A stretch of 60,000 nt of DNA from assembly GCA_030704615.1 (NCBI GenBank), contig CM060732.1, positions 23,004,001-23,064,000 of the forward strand. Direction: 5' to 3'. Both the position numbers and the translations under genes were made by a program. Shown here piece after piece: positions 14,401 through 23,961 of the stretch. This DNA is from Takakia lepidozioides (lineage: Eukaryota > Streptophyta > Takakiopsida > Takakiales > Takakiaceae). Below the pieces are notes generated by a model. The model was not told the DNA's origin and did no database searches. It saw nothing but the letters and a program-made list of their open reading frames with translations. The stretch's first letter is position 1; each line of letters starts with the position of its first letter.

Positions 14401-17400
14401 ATCACTATCCTGGCAGCTCAAACACTGTGCGTTGGCGCACACTGTTTGAGGTACCCTTATCATTGTCTTTTTCATTTGAGAATGGGCCACATAGGGCATG
14501 TCTCTGAGGACAGATGAAGACTTATCTGGCAGCTCAAACAGTGTGCGTTGCCGCACACTGTTTGAGCACACCTTGTCTTTGTTTTCCCCTGTGAAATTCG
14601 GCAATACAGGGCAGGTCTCGGAGGTTCAATCATCAGTTGCATGGCAGCTCAAACTGTGTGCATCATCGCACAGTGTTTGAGCTGCCATGTCATTGCACTT
14701 GTCATCTGAAAATTGGCCACATAGGGTTTGAATTAGTGGTTGAATCATCATTATCCTGGCAGCTCAAACAGTGTGCGTTGGCGCACACTGTTTGAGGTAC
14801 CCTTATCGTTGCCTTTTTCATTTGAGAATGGGCCACATAGGGCATGTCTCTGAGGACCGATAAACACTTATCTGGCAGCTCAAATAGTGTTCTTTCAACA
14901 CTTACGGTTCAATGAACACTTACCTTGCACCTCAAACAGTGTGCGTCAACGCACACTGTTTGAGCTCACCTTTTCTACCACAGATGGCCTGTTTGCCATG
15001 CTCAAACACCCTCGTCTAATGCCTCACTCTTATGTCAATTTGAATGGACAACCCTGCAGGATAAGATGCAAAGTGTGGCGGAGGAGATCCCTTCGGGACT
15101 GGGGAAGGATATCATTGTTGATGTTGACGATGAGTTCTATGAAAGCAAAGCCGCTGAGATGCTGGGTGGTCAGAAGGTAAACTCTCAGCTTGTGGTGCAA
15201 AGTATGCTTGCCCCGGGTGGGAGGTTGAAGATTCCCCTGTGTAGGATGGTTTCCATGCCCGTCGTTCGACCACCCCTCATCAAGGACATTCTCAAGCTAG
15301 AGGCCGAGTTTGTTCATGGGTATTTGGATGGATCCGCAGTGTTTTACGTTTGTACAAAGGATTCCACAGGCAATGAGCTCCTTGTGGATGAGTCAATCGT
15401 GGACTCCTGGGATCCTATTTGGAGACAGGTGAACGAATCCTTCGAACTTCTTCTCTCCAGAAAACCTTCCACCCAGGCATTCTCGGGGAAGATGTTTCAC
15501 GTTTGGGATGGGAACCACCGATTGCTTGCATGGATGGCTGTTATTGGGAGGCTGCACTCACAGGAGGAAGAGTGGCATTACTCTGTTCGATTGATGGTGC
15601 TGGATTGTGAGGGGAACATGATGGGTCTTCTGACGGCAATGAATGATGTGAACAGGTTGGTTTCTCATTCTACCTGTTCCACTTGCAGTTCCTTGGTTCT
15701 TTGATTAAAGTCCTTGAATTTCATTCTGACTTTCAGATATCATTCTGCAGAGGAACGGAGACATCGCATGTCAAAACGAGTCTGGTTCACACACTGTATA
15801 GGATACAAAGGATCGGGCAGATGCCCTTGACCAACTTCAAGACCATCCTTTCAGCGGAGACGTACAAGAAGTGCGAAAGCTCCAAGACATCGGAAACGTG
15901 GTACTCGTTGACACGCGAGGCTTTCATGGAGTACATGTACACGGTGAGATACATCTTCCTTCATCTGCCCTTTCCATAGTCCTGCTTCCACATGTTTGTT
16001 TCTGTTTGTTTCCCTTGCCCTTCGGTTCATGCAACTCTCGTGCATTCCCTTGCAGCAAGACATTGCAGATGCAGGGGAGCGTGGCAAACTGGAATACTAC
16101 AGGTCAACCCCTGAGGAGAGAAGGACTGCAAAGGGGGTTGAGACTCACATCCAAAAAGAGATGACCGCTACAAGAAGGACTATAATGAGTGCTTTTGTGA
16201 AGCAGTTGAGAATTGCCGACCCATCATTCGGAGCGCAGTTTCTCTTGGAGATAAAAAACCATTATAACAAGCCAGGCAAGCCAGAGATGGCCCAGGAGAA
16301 GTTACACAGGTTGTCTACCGCCGTTGTGTCTTCAGAACAGAAGGTGAAGTGGCTACAGATATGGAACTCCGATCCCACAGTTAGGGATACACACATGTTC
16401 CCCAGGCCGGAGAAAGAGAAGAAGACCCAGCGTGTCATTCCAGTCAGTGACAATGTGCTGGACACATGGCTTCACAAGGCCACTTACTGGAGCCAGGTGT
16501 GTTGTCCTTTCCTGTGTCACTTTCTTTTCTCTTTTCCTGTCCTTCTCTTTCCATTGCCTCTCACATTCGCAGTGATTTTTTTGGGTTCATTCTTGCATTT
16601 GAATTGTTTTGCAGTTGGAAGAAAGGGCACGGTCGGTTCTGCATACTCAGCTGGCTGACTATGGCATCACTATGATAGCACCGAAGGTCTCCTTCGAAGC
16701 ATACATGAGGAAATGGAGAGCCACAGTGTGGCACTCTTGTTTCTTTAGAGAGTTCAACAAGGAGGGTGGCATCAGTCGAACACATGACCTTGACCAGCAA
16801 GAAAAAGGAGAGGAAGCCTGGAAACGATGCCTTTACAGGTGCACTCCCTGGGCAGTTTAGTTTACTTGGTGTCCTGTGGTTGCAATGTACTGTGACGCAT
16901 ACAGTTTAAGGGGAATGTGATGGAAAAATTGAGAGACAATAATTGCATTGCATAATGAGGCTGTCTTTGTTCCTGCAGGTACATAAAGTTTGTTCTCATG
17001 GAAGAGAATTGTTTGGACAAACATCCAGATTTCGTGGACCTCTGGCTTGTCCCTGCTGGAAATCAGACTATGTTTACTACTGGGATCTTGCATGACTGGG
17101 GCCCAGACCATCTATCTTCTTGTGGTTGGTATTTGGATTGCCCTCCTTCTGAGACCCCAGCTCTGGAGGTGTCTTTGAGGAGAGAGAATGAGCGAATTGC
17201 AGCCACTGCTGCAGCAGCCGACCTCGACATTCATGAGCGAAATTTGAGGACTCTGGCAGAGAAGGAGCCTCCCGCTCAGGATACCCCGGGTAGAGGTAGA
17301 AAGGCAAAGGGGAAAGATGTTGCTGGTGTTGTGGGGAAGGGAAGGGGTAGAGGGAAGGTGGCACAAGGGCAGGGAAGTGTTGCAGATATTGGCCCAGTGG

Positions 17401-18775
17401 TGCATGTCCAGCAGACTCCACCGCATGGTAGGGGATCCGTGAGAAAGAACAAGGGGGTGGTTGATCCCAAGGACCCGTACCATGCAGTGGAACATCCGAC
17501 GAGGGTCATTCGCCCTACTAGGTTGGAGATGGCCAACGTCGGATTCCTTGCCATGATGGAGTCGAAGAAATCTGATTACAAGGGCGAGCCATCACCAGTG
17601 TGGGAGAGGATTGTACAGTTCCTCGGCACGGTGCGTGTTCTCTTTTGCATCTTCTCTGCAGTGGGCATGGATCGTTTCAATCCTCTTGAGTATTCTATTG
17701 TAATTTTGTTTGCAGGCTAAAATGACCAAATCCTGGGTGAACGGGAAGGAGAAGCAATATGCAGCCGAACTCATAATCTTGGACATCCCTGATGGGTTGG
17801 CAGTCCCGGATGTCCCTCCATCGGGTGCTTGTCCGGGTTGTAATGCTTTTGATGAGCGCTATTGGCGGTGGGTTTTCTCCTTTTGCAATTTTTTCCTGTC
17901 CGATGCAGGTGTTTTGGTGCTCATACAGTCCGCCGACGTTCGCTGTCGCCGTGCACTTGCCAGCTATTTGAAAGCCTCGGGCATGAGAGTCCTGAAGACA
18001 TGGAATTCTGTGAACAGCATGTACCTTACGAAGGGGGATCGTCCGGGAGAGATGGTAAATTTACCTTCTTCTTCCTCTTCTTGGTGGTTCTCGGATGGAG
18101 TTGTATAGGTCGCTCGATCTCATATGTAGGGGCCTGATTTTTTAAGCTTCTTAGTTCCTTCTGAATGTGTTGTTCGCAGACTCGTTTGTTTGAAGCTGTT
18201 TGTCTCGTCCGAGTGCATCCACCAACGACTCCGGCCGGTATTTCGGAGTTCGCCATCACTCATGGGGGCAAGTTCATAGACGACAGGACAGATCCTCCAA
18301 CGGATGACATGCACCACAACTACGTCGACAGCAACGTGTGCTTGCGAAGGGGGAATGGGGTTCCTTGGAGAGGGGCGAGGGAGAGGAGCCCGGCTTTCAT
18401 TCAAACGATTGTGGAGTGCTGCACCTACACAGACGCCAGAGTTCTGGATTTGTCAATGGGCACAGGTTCGTCTCTTCAACATTCGGATTTCATGAGGTTT
18501 GATTGAGCTTGCACTTTCAGTACTTCCCACCGTTCCATATGTGTCTTCAATGTCTGCTTCCTTCATTCTATTCCACTGCAGGTGCTTCGTACCACGCTTG
18601 CAAGGCCAGTGCCCGACATCTCTTTGGGATTGAAGGGGATGCTGAGATTTACAACAACCTCCTTATGGGTTTGGGTGGACACACTTCTCAAGTCCTTCCG
18701 AAGCCCCGTCCCGCTGATATTGATACAGAGGAGACTTCCGACAAGGAGCTGGACTCCGACTTTGACTGTGAGTAA
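5442..18775 (+). CDS. ParB-like domain fused to amino-DNA-methyltransferase-like domain (MG1 copy)
   Basis: Deduced exons: first exon about 5442-5842 (start uncertain; acidic, Glu-rich), then 15060-15655, 15751-15943, 16056-16496, 16615-16838, 16979-17630, 17716-18054, 18180-18465 and 18582-18775 (TAA). All listed junctions have GT-AG ends and keep frame. Domain one (exon 15060-15655) resembles ParB/sulfiredoxin: RIPLC-type strand, then VWDGNHRLLAWM with DGNHR at 15508-15522. Domain two resembles a beta-class N6A/N4C methyltransferase in permuted order: LIILDIPDG at 17773-17796 in the place of DPPY, then a YW...LSDAGVLVL strand; later SPAFIQTIVECC followed by VLDLSMGTG at 18440-18465 and RHLFGIEGD, matching the SAM-binding VLDPFxGSGT and GxE pattern. 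A basic, low-complexity linker (GRGRKAKGK) lies between. Paralogues at 32090-35476 and 38801-43477 keep the same order. Activity is uncertain because the tyrosine of DPPY is replaced by aspartate. The 9.2-kb first intron holds the palindrome array. Confidence 0.7.
5997..14972. repeat. MG1 palindrome array: about 116-bp monomers in a 347-bp three-part higher-order repeat
   Basis: Each monomer carries one palindrome with arm CTCAAACAGTGTG, core CGNYRNCG and the complementary arm CACACTGTTTGAG. Three kinds of spacer alternate and give a 347-bp higher-order repeat. The core depends on its place: CGTTGGCG between spacer kinds one and two, CGTTGCCG between two and three, CGTCAACG between three and one. 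Period and length suggest about 75-80 palindromes. Larger recent duplications are visible: a 1157-bp block (10306-11462 again at 11463-12619) and a 1501-bp shift (about 7136 onward repeated from 8637). The array lies wholly in the deduced first intron of the ParB-methyltransferase gene. Open frames across it are by-products of the repeat and not genes. Confidence 0.95.
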
Positions 18776-19788
18776 GTTCAACCTGTGCATGCTTGCATTG
18801 TTGTTTCAATATCGAGAATCACTCTTCTTGAGGCAAAGTTCACATGGCAGACATCCTCTTCGTTGGACTTGTGTATTGCATATTGTGTTCTGAATGGGTT
18901 TTTGTCGACATGTGCAGGAGTCCGTGTGCTTCCACTTGCCCTTCAGGGCTATCATACCTGTTTGGACTTCTTTCCAGTCCTCCTCGGTCTTGCGTGCTAC
19001 CTGTCTATGCGGAGGCACTCGCAACAAGCATGACCGTTCATGGCACTCGGAGTCCACCTATCCACGGCCGTGGTAGAAGACGTGGTGTTGGGGCCAGAAT
19101 CTTTGTGGATGACATAGCACAGGAGGTCGAGACTGATTCTGATGACTGTGACACTTTATATGAAGTTTTCTTTTCGTTTTATTCCGGGCCAAATTTGAAA
19201 TAGGATGGTTGTGTGTCCTTGTTGTCCTGTTTGCAATGTGTGCGTGGAATGCACATTAATGGGAACAAACTATTGTTGGAGATGGGGGTTGCATGGACTG
19301 CCCGGATTGTTCCTTCAATCTATTTAGTGTTCTCTGGACCTCACAGACTTGAGTGCATTGCAAATACAAACAAACGACTTTGGTTCGTGTAGAGCATTCT
19401 CGCATCAGTTGCTCGTTGGTCTCCAAACCATTCCTGCTAGAAGAATGGTTGGTGAATCCATCACGGTGAAGTCCACCTCATCAAAGAGCTGTGAGGCATT
19501 CTCAAATCTAATGAGCATCCATGATGCTCCCGCACATACCTGGCATGTTCGCAAGGGTGGTGAGTAAGAAAAGATTTCGCAGGGTTCCGCTTTAGATCAT
19601 GTCAGTGTGCACCTCCTCACGACGTACCCACATAAACTTGTGAGGGCTTGGTATGTTGATAACGTCTGCATGGATGCAATGGATACAATGGATGTAACAT
19701 ATCCACTCTGCATTCCCGGGAAATGGCTGATCAACCCGCGGAAATAGGTGACACCCGCAGAAATAGGCCCTGTATGTATGCTGACGTG
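18776..19788. other. 3' region of MG1 methyltransferase gene, no confident gene
   Basis: About 1 kb between the TAA of the methyltransferase gene and the right subterminal repeats. One open frame (18844-19203, plus) ends in an acidic segment (DDIAQEVETDSDDCD) and has an acceptor-like TGTGCAG at 18911-18917, so part of it might be a further exon. The other copies (35476, 38801) end their protein with the same type of C-terminus (DF-C-E stop or EYE stop), which argues that the gene ends at 18775. Nothing else was recognised. Confidence 0.35.
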
Positions 19789-19864
19789 GCGTGAGCCTGT
19801 GCTGGGCTCACGGTTTCCTGGGCTCACAGGCTCACGCCTCCGGGCTCACAGAATAGCACCCCCC
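19789..19864. repeat. MG1 right end with subterminal GTGAGC/GCTCAC motifs
   Basis: GCTCACG-type motifs occur at least five times in 75 bp, and the last 24 bases form the inverted partner of the left end (CTCACAGAATAGCACCCCCC at the boundary). The terminal G-run with TGCTATT recurs at 35585 at the left end of MG2. Confidence 0.7.
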
Positions 19865-19875
19865 GGTTGCCGACC
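19865..19875. repeat. Right target-site duplication of MG1
   Basis: GGTTGCCGACC, partner of 575-585 with one mismatch. Confidence 0.8.
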
Positions 19876-20536
19876 CACGCGACTCGCCCGTACCCATGAA
19901 CACAAAAACACTATAGGCTGTGTTTGGCCATAGTCAATTTGCAAAATCTCCCGTATAAGACCTACATATCTTGTAGGTTCCTCCATGTCATTGCCTGAAT
20001 TGTTGGTAATGGGCTAGTGCTGGAAAACAGATGAGACTCCACAATCAAAAGACACCATACTTGTTGTGTTCATGCCGGGGGATGTAACCCTGTAATGGTT
20101 ACCATACGGTGTCATACTCTTGAATGACAGGGCAGTAAATGATGGAGGCCTTGAAAGATCCAGTAATTCCTCACGTGTTGTAGGATCAAGCCCATCTGAT
20201 TGAATCGAGAGATGATCCCGTACACCTTGAGGGAGCCAAACAGCAAATGGAGGACAAGGATGCAAATCAGGAGGGTACTGAATTGCCGTGGGATTGCTCA
20301 TGCCTTCCAGCCCTTGCTCCTCACGAAACAAGCGTCGTCTGGCTTCTATCCGTGTGGACTCTGCTTCATATATCCTGTCACAATCCAAGGGTCAGCCAGG
20401 AGATTGACAGAGGTGGCGTGGGAGACTTGAAAAGAGGCCATATGCCAACTAATGATAAATGACTAAAACTTGGAAATCTGAATGTCAATGAAGTAGATTT
20501 CTTACCCCAAGATGACTGATAGACGAGGATGGTTCT
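19876..20536 (-). pseudogene. CACTA (TNP2-type) transposase, middle exon pieces
   Basis: Read on the minus strand. A short exon end at 20536-20506 (NHPRLSVILG) is followed by an intron with GTAAG at 20505-20501 and TGACAG at 20380-20375. The next exon, 20374-19876, begins IYEAESTRIEARRR. This exon contains the segment that precedes DUF4216 in TNP2 proteins: FTALSFKSMTPYGNHYRV, then FDCGVSSVF, then GLIREILQIDYG and VFLCSWVR. An in-frame TAG at 20014-20016 interrupts it. On its right the frame continues into 58457 once the block 20537-58456 is removed; on its left it continues into 585 once MG1 is removed. Both joins preserve codon phase, which is the main proof of the nesting order. Confidence 0.7.
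20533..20536. repeat. Left 4-bp target duplication (TTCT) of the compound retroelement block
   Basis: TTCT precedes the first base of repeat X (TGTCAAG) and recurs at 58457-58460 directly after the last base of repeat Y. Four to five base duplications fit a Gypsy-type integrase. Confidence 0.6.
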
Positions 20537-20892
20537 TGTCAAGTTAAATAAGCACAGTGTGAAACTAGCTAGAATAAAGCTAGTTATTTGTATTTAACAC
20601 TTGGATTTAGGTCAAGTGTTAAATCAGGTGTCAAGTTTAGTTTGACACCTGACCCGTCTTATCTTCACAAGAGCGGCAGTCGTGCAGCTCATCTCTCTCG
20701 AGTTGAGCCTGCGCGACCGAGCTCCTGCATCGTTTAGGACTGAGTGTGCTCATGATGGGAGTGTAGGTTGTTGTGGGGTGGAGTCCCCACAGCTTGGGGT
20801 GCCCCAGGCTCGACTTCTGTTTTAAAGAGTGATAGCGATGGATTTCATATTTCTTGTGTTGGGAGTGTGTGTCCTTTTAGCTTTCTTATCAC
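20537..20892 (+). repeat. Retroelement terminal repeat X, left copy
   Basis: The 356-bp repeat begins TGTCAAG and ends TTATCAC. The same unit is at 31646-32001 and 58016-58370. It is rich in strong inverted repeats: AACTAGCT/AGCTAGTT (20563-20585), ATTTAACACTTG/CAAGTGTTAAAT (20592-20624), TCAGGTGTCAA/TTGACACCTGA (20624-20652) and TGTGGGG/CCCCACA further on. After this left copy the sequence continues with TCGAGAGAGATC; no Y repeat follows, unlike at the right copies. No clear tRNA primer-binding site was recognised next to it. Confidence 0.85.
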
Positions 20893-22896
20893 TCGAGAGA
20901 GATCAGCTGTATCTAGTTTTCTTGTAGTGCTAAGCTAGATAGAGTTCTTTTATGTTAGCACTATGTCGATGGTCGAGGTGAAGAGAGCGGCATGCTTGAT
21001 GACAACGTGGTTCTCCAACTCGTTATAAGCCATACCAAGCTCGTCCAAGAAGTGTTTTCCGTTTTGTTGTTGTTGCACAGGAGCGATGTATTTTGGAGGA
21101 AGTTGATTTGGGGGGGGAGCAGAAGAATGTGTTCACCATAACCTATGATTGAAAGGGGAAGACGGGATTCCACGCTTGCAAGCTACCTGCGGAAGCAAGC
21201 TGCGATCTAGTTCGAGTGCAAGGTTCTGAGGACAGACCTCGATCACAATGATCTTGTCGAAAGGCTGTGCAGGGTAAAGGATCCATAGCTACTTGGACGA
21301 AGGTCCTGAAACCACTGTCGTATAGCAGCTGGTAGGGTTTCTCTCGTTGCCAGTTGTAGGAGGGTGGTAAGCACGAGCTCCAAAAATAGCTCCCCGCTTG
21401 AGCCGGAATTCCACCAGAAGAAAACGGGTTGAAAGACTGAGCTGCATGCCATCCGTGCAGCGGGGGAGTACGGTGGCAGACACCTTGGCTTGGTGGGCAG
21501 ATCACAATCGTATGTTCGAAGCGCAACAGGCAGTAGCGTTGAAGGCCAAGCTCCCGTTCACAGTGTCCGTCATGGCTACAGGGAAAAACATCCGGAAAGC
21601 TCCTACACAAGGTTCTAAGAAGGGTTGTATGAGCAATTGATATAGAAAGGGGGACCTGCAGGCTGAGGGTGAGCAGATTTCCCCAGTAACTGCACTTGTC
21701 GCCTTTGATGAAAAACCCAATGGCTTGGACCTTGCTGCTGCTGATGTGGTGCATGTTGGAAGAGGTGCCTGCCGTCAATTTGTGAAGGAGTTTTTCTTGC
21801 TGCGCTTCCTTTGCGCGAGCTGCAGATTGACATCAAGAAGGGGCTGCTTGGCAAGGTCCCATTGCACCAGCGGCTGCAGATTGAGTTCCACTTTACTGAG
21901 GCAATCACAAATTCCTGCAGTTTGGTTTTGTTTGGTTTTGTGAAGACACAAAATGCCGACTCCAGCTGGAACGGGCAGTATCGGCCAGCCAAGGTGGAAT
22001 GATTCGTTGTTGAAAAAGCTGAGTGATCATGCTTTGGAATCGCTCAGCCAACATGGGTGATGGGCCCTGCCCTCCCTGAGCAATTGGCCCCTCATAAGCA
22101 TAAGCTGAGGTGGGTAACTCCAGATCACTCCTCATGGACCAGACTTGGTGACTGTCACTGGATGAAGGAGTCCAGAATCCTTCAGAAGTCAAGCTTGCTG
22201 ATGGTTTGGAAGCGACACATTTCGTCCTTGCAGATCTCAGAGGGAGAGGCAAGAAGGCGGTTTGTCGGAGCTGGTGCTGAATTGAGCTGCAAATCCCGGG
22301 ACTAACCAGAACCAAAGGCTTCACAAGCAACGCATGCGCCATGGATTCCCGAGAGATGCCGAAGCATGTTGTTTGTAGTCTCTAGGTCGAATAAGGCCTG
22401 GGCTACAACCTCTTCGAACTCATCAGGCTCGAGCCCCTTCTCCTTCTGAATCTTCCTGCGTGCCGTAAACATGGCTGCTGCCTTGCCGTCCTGAAAGCTC
22501 GAGGAGGCAGGCCCACGCGCAGAGAAAAGCAAATCGCCTCCAGGGTGTGATACCCCACCCAACTGAGGTCGAGTTTTGGAGTTAATGAGCTCTTGGTGCC
22601 TGGAGAACCCTGGAGGGGAACGGCCTCGGGAACCCGTAGATAACCTGGGAACAGGTTGTAATGGCAAAAACGTTTTGGTGTTAAAAAAAAAGGGGGGGGC
22701 CTTTTTTATCTAATTTAAATGTTTAAAGAGCCTGGTTGGTCATATCTTTGTCAAATGAGCTCCGTTTGACTCAGTTTTTGGGGGAATAGCTGCAGAAAGG
22801 GGAAATCTACCTATCTTCACCAGTACCTATACCTACCTACCTATTAGCAGTAGACAACAGACTGCTGTAGTTGGCATTGAGGGCCTCAATATCGCC
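20893..22896. other. RT1 leader region with degraded coding-like segments
   Basis: Two kilobases between repeat X and the first sizeable frame. On the plus strand, fragments look coding but are broken, for example around 21470-21600 (TVADTLAWWADHNRMFEAQQ) and 21811-22002 (RELQIDIKKGLLGKVPLHQR). They were not assigned to a family. A fragment of a ribosomal protein gene lies on the minus strand at 22361-22472. An A-run followed by a G-run is at about 22683-22699. The matching part of RT2 is missing, so it is unknown which of this belongs to the element. Confidence 0.4.
22361..22472 (-). pseudogene. Fragment resembling ribosomal protein eS7 N-terminus
   Basis: A minus-strand ATG at 22472 opens [20 protein letters not shown] and continues through [14 protein letters not shown], close to the N-terminal helix region of eukaryotic ribosomal protein eS7 (pattern [20 protein letters not shown]). 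About 37 residues match and then the similarity stops (22361). It looks like the first coding part of a host gene captured by or inserted into the retroelement leader. Expression is not implied. Confidence 0.6.
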
Positions 22897-23442
22897 TTGG
22901 ACAGTCAGAACTCTGTTGGAGCCAGCAGTTCTGCAGCTGTAGGTGAAATACCAAAGTGGGTGAAAGCTAGGCTTGGAACACAGCCAAAGACATCCCCGGG
23001 GACCAAGGTGTTCAGCCACAAGGCCGTGGTGTACTGGAGCAGAGGAGCAGGAGCTACACAAGTTTGTGCAATCAGACATGGTTGCAGCTGGATACGCTCT
23101 GCACAGGGCAACCACGAGCGGGGGTTCATCAGCAATGACGTGTTTGTTGTGTGTGAAGGAGATGCAGTCATTCGCAATGAGGACACCCGCAACCGTCTCA
23201 AAGCTTTCGAGTTGAGAGACTATCAGACCCTACCTTTGTTTTCTTTAGTTTTCAGTGAGCGGGAGATAGGGGAGTATTGCTTTGTCTCTACCTGGCAGAA
23301 AGAGGAGGAGGGTTGGTTAGAGCGAGCTACTGTAGCTTGGGACAAGGTTAGTGGCAGGTTTCTGGACATAGATATACCTCCTACACCTTACCATCATGCA
23401 GAGCGAGGCACTTTGAGAGAAGTCTGGAAGTTGATAGCATAG
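22897..23442 (+). CDS. Unrecognised leader ORF of RT1
   Basis: This open frame of about 180 residues precedes gag and was not recognised. It is rich in Trp and Glu in its second half (WQKEEEGWLERATVAWDKVS) and has no signal peptide, membrane segment or zinc motif. The start at 22897 is not certain. The same sequence from WDKVSGRFLDIDIP onward is present in the inverted part of RT2 near 51450, where about 130 bp after the equivalent of 23405 are missing, so the frame is not conserved between copies. It may be an accessory protein or a non-coding leader. Confidence 0.3.
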   Translation: MDSQNSVGASSSAAVGEIPKWVKARLGTQPKTSPGTKVFSHKAVVYWSRGAGATQVCAIRHGCSWIRSAQGNHERGFISNDVFVVCEGDAVIRNEDTRNRLKAFELRDYQTLPLFSLVFSEREIGEYCFVSTWQKEEEGWLERATVAWDKVSGRFLDIDIPPTPYHHAERGTLREVWKLIA

Positions 23443-23887
23443 ATCAGGATTAGATCTTGCTTGGGCGGGCTTCTATTCTTCCCCTCCATCTCTGTACTAT
23501 TTTCATTACCTTGTACTCGTAGTTGCCAAAGCCTCTCTTGGTGGAGGCCAGTCAGTCCGGGGTCTTGGGCTGGGCTATTCTGCAGGATCAGCATTGCAGC
23601 TAGATTTTGGTGTGGGGGTGTTGATGTTTTGATTTCTTGTGTTTGGATCCCCCCCAACACCTGCATGCTTGACTGTGCACCATGTTGGTTTTGTGTGGGC
23701 GCTTGCTTTCATAGGGATTAGGCCGGATTTGATCACCGGTCAATCCTAGAGTATGCTGTTGGTGGTGAGGCTGGAGTGATGACCAGCAAGACCACCAGTG
23801 TTTCTTCTATGGTGAGGCTGGGTTGATGACCAGCCAACCATAGGAGTTCTTGCGGTGGATGCAGGTGCAGGTGCCCTGAGCCATTGG
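23443..23887. other. RT1 leader between the first ORF and gag
   Basis: About 450 bp shared with RT2 (inverted there, roughly 50990-51370). It contains short repeated phrases around GATGACCAGC. No gene was recognised. A plausible Gag start ATG lies at about 23889. Confidence 0.4.
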
Positions 23888-23961
23888 GATATGACCCTTA
23901 AACTGCAACAGGTGCCCACCCGTGTCACTATTAGATTAGTACTAGAGCCTTATAGTGTCAC

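Larger units (their letters stand above)
586..19864. mobile_element. MG1: 19.3-kb Mutator-like giant DNA transposon carrying a ParB-methyltransferase gene
   Basis: The boundaries are set by an 11-bp target duplication outside and related inverted ends inside. The left end runs AGCGTAGCTATGGCGTGAGC; the right end read inward runs GGGGGGTGCTATTCTGTGAG. Both share GCTAT followed a few bases later by GTGAGCCC. Inside are a MULE-type transposase on the minus strand (1004-4567), a divergent ParB-methyltransferase gene on the plus strand (5442-18775), and a palindrome array of about 9 kb in the first intron of the latter. The element sits in the coding sequence of a CACTA transposase. Similar ends and the same gene pair recur at 35585-49817, so this is a family and not a chance assembly. 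Confidence 0.8.

Noticed and set aside
6147-14680. Dozens of open frames of 60-95 codons on both strands in the array
   Set aside because: They are the same few peptides repeated with the monomer period and exist on both strands; they are by-products of repeat composition.
5997-14972. Regularly spaced repeats that might be read as a CRISPR array
   Set aside because: The repeats are palindromes inside 116-bp tandem monomers; the spacers are themselves three recurring sequences and there are no cas genes. The genome is eukaryotic.
18844-19203. Additional C-terminal exon of the MG1 methyltransferase gene
   Set aside because: Splicing from the GTGAGT overlapping the stop would create an immediate TGA, and the other copies end at the equivalent position.
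20537-20892. Solo LTR unrelated to the following element, or a hammerhead retrozyme
   Set aside because: The flanking TTCT pairs with the right end at 58456, tying X to the element. No hammerhead core (CTGATGA with GAAA) was found in X.
22681-22702. A-run and G-run as a polypurine tract or poly(A) tail of a processed gene
   Set aside because: No terminal repeat or target duplication was recognised next to it, and the eS7-like fragment does not end there in the right orientation.
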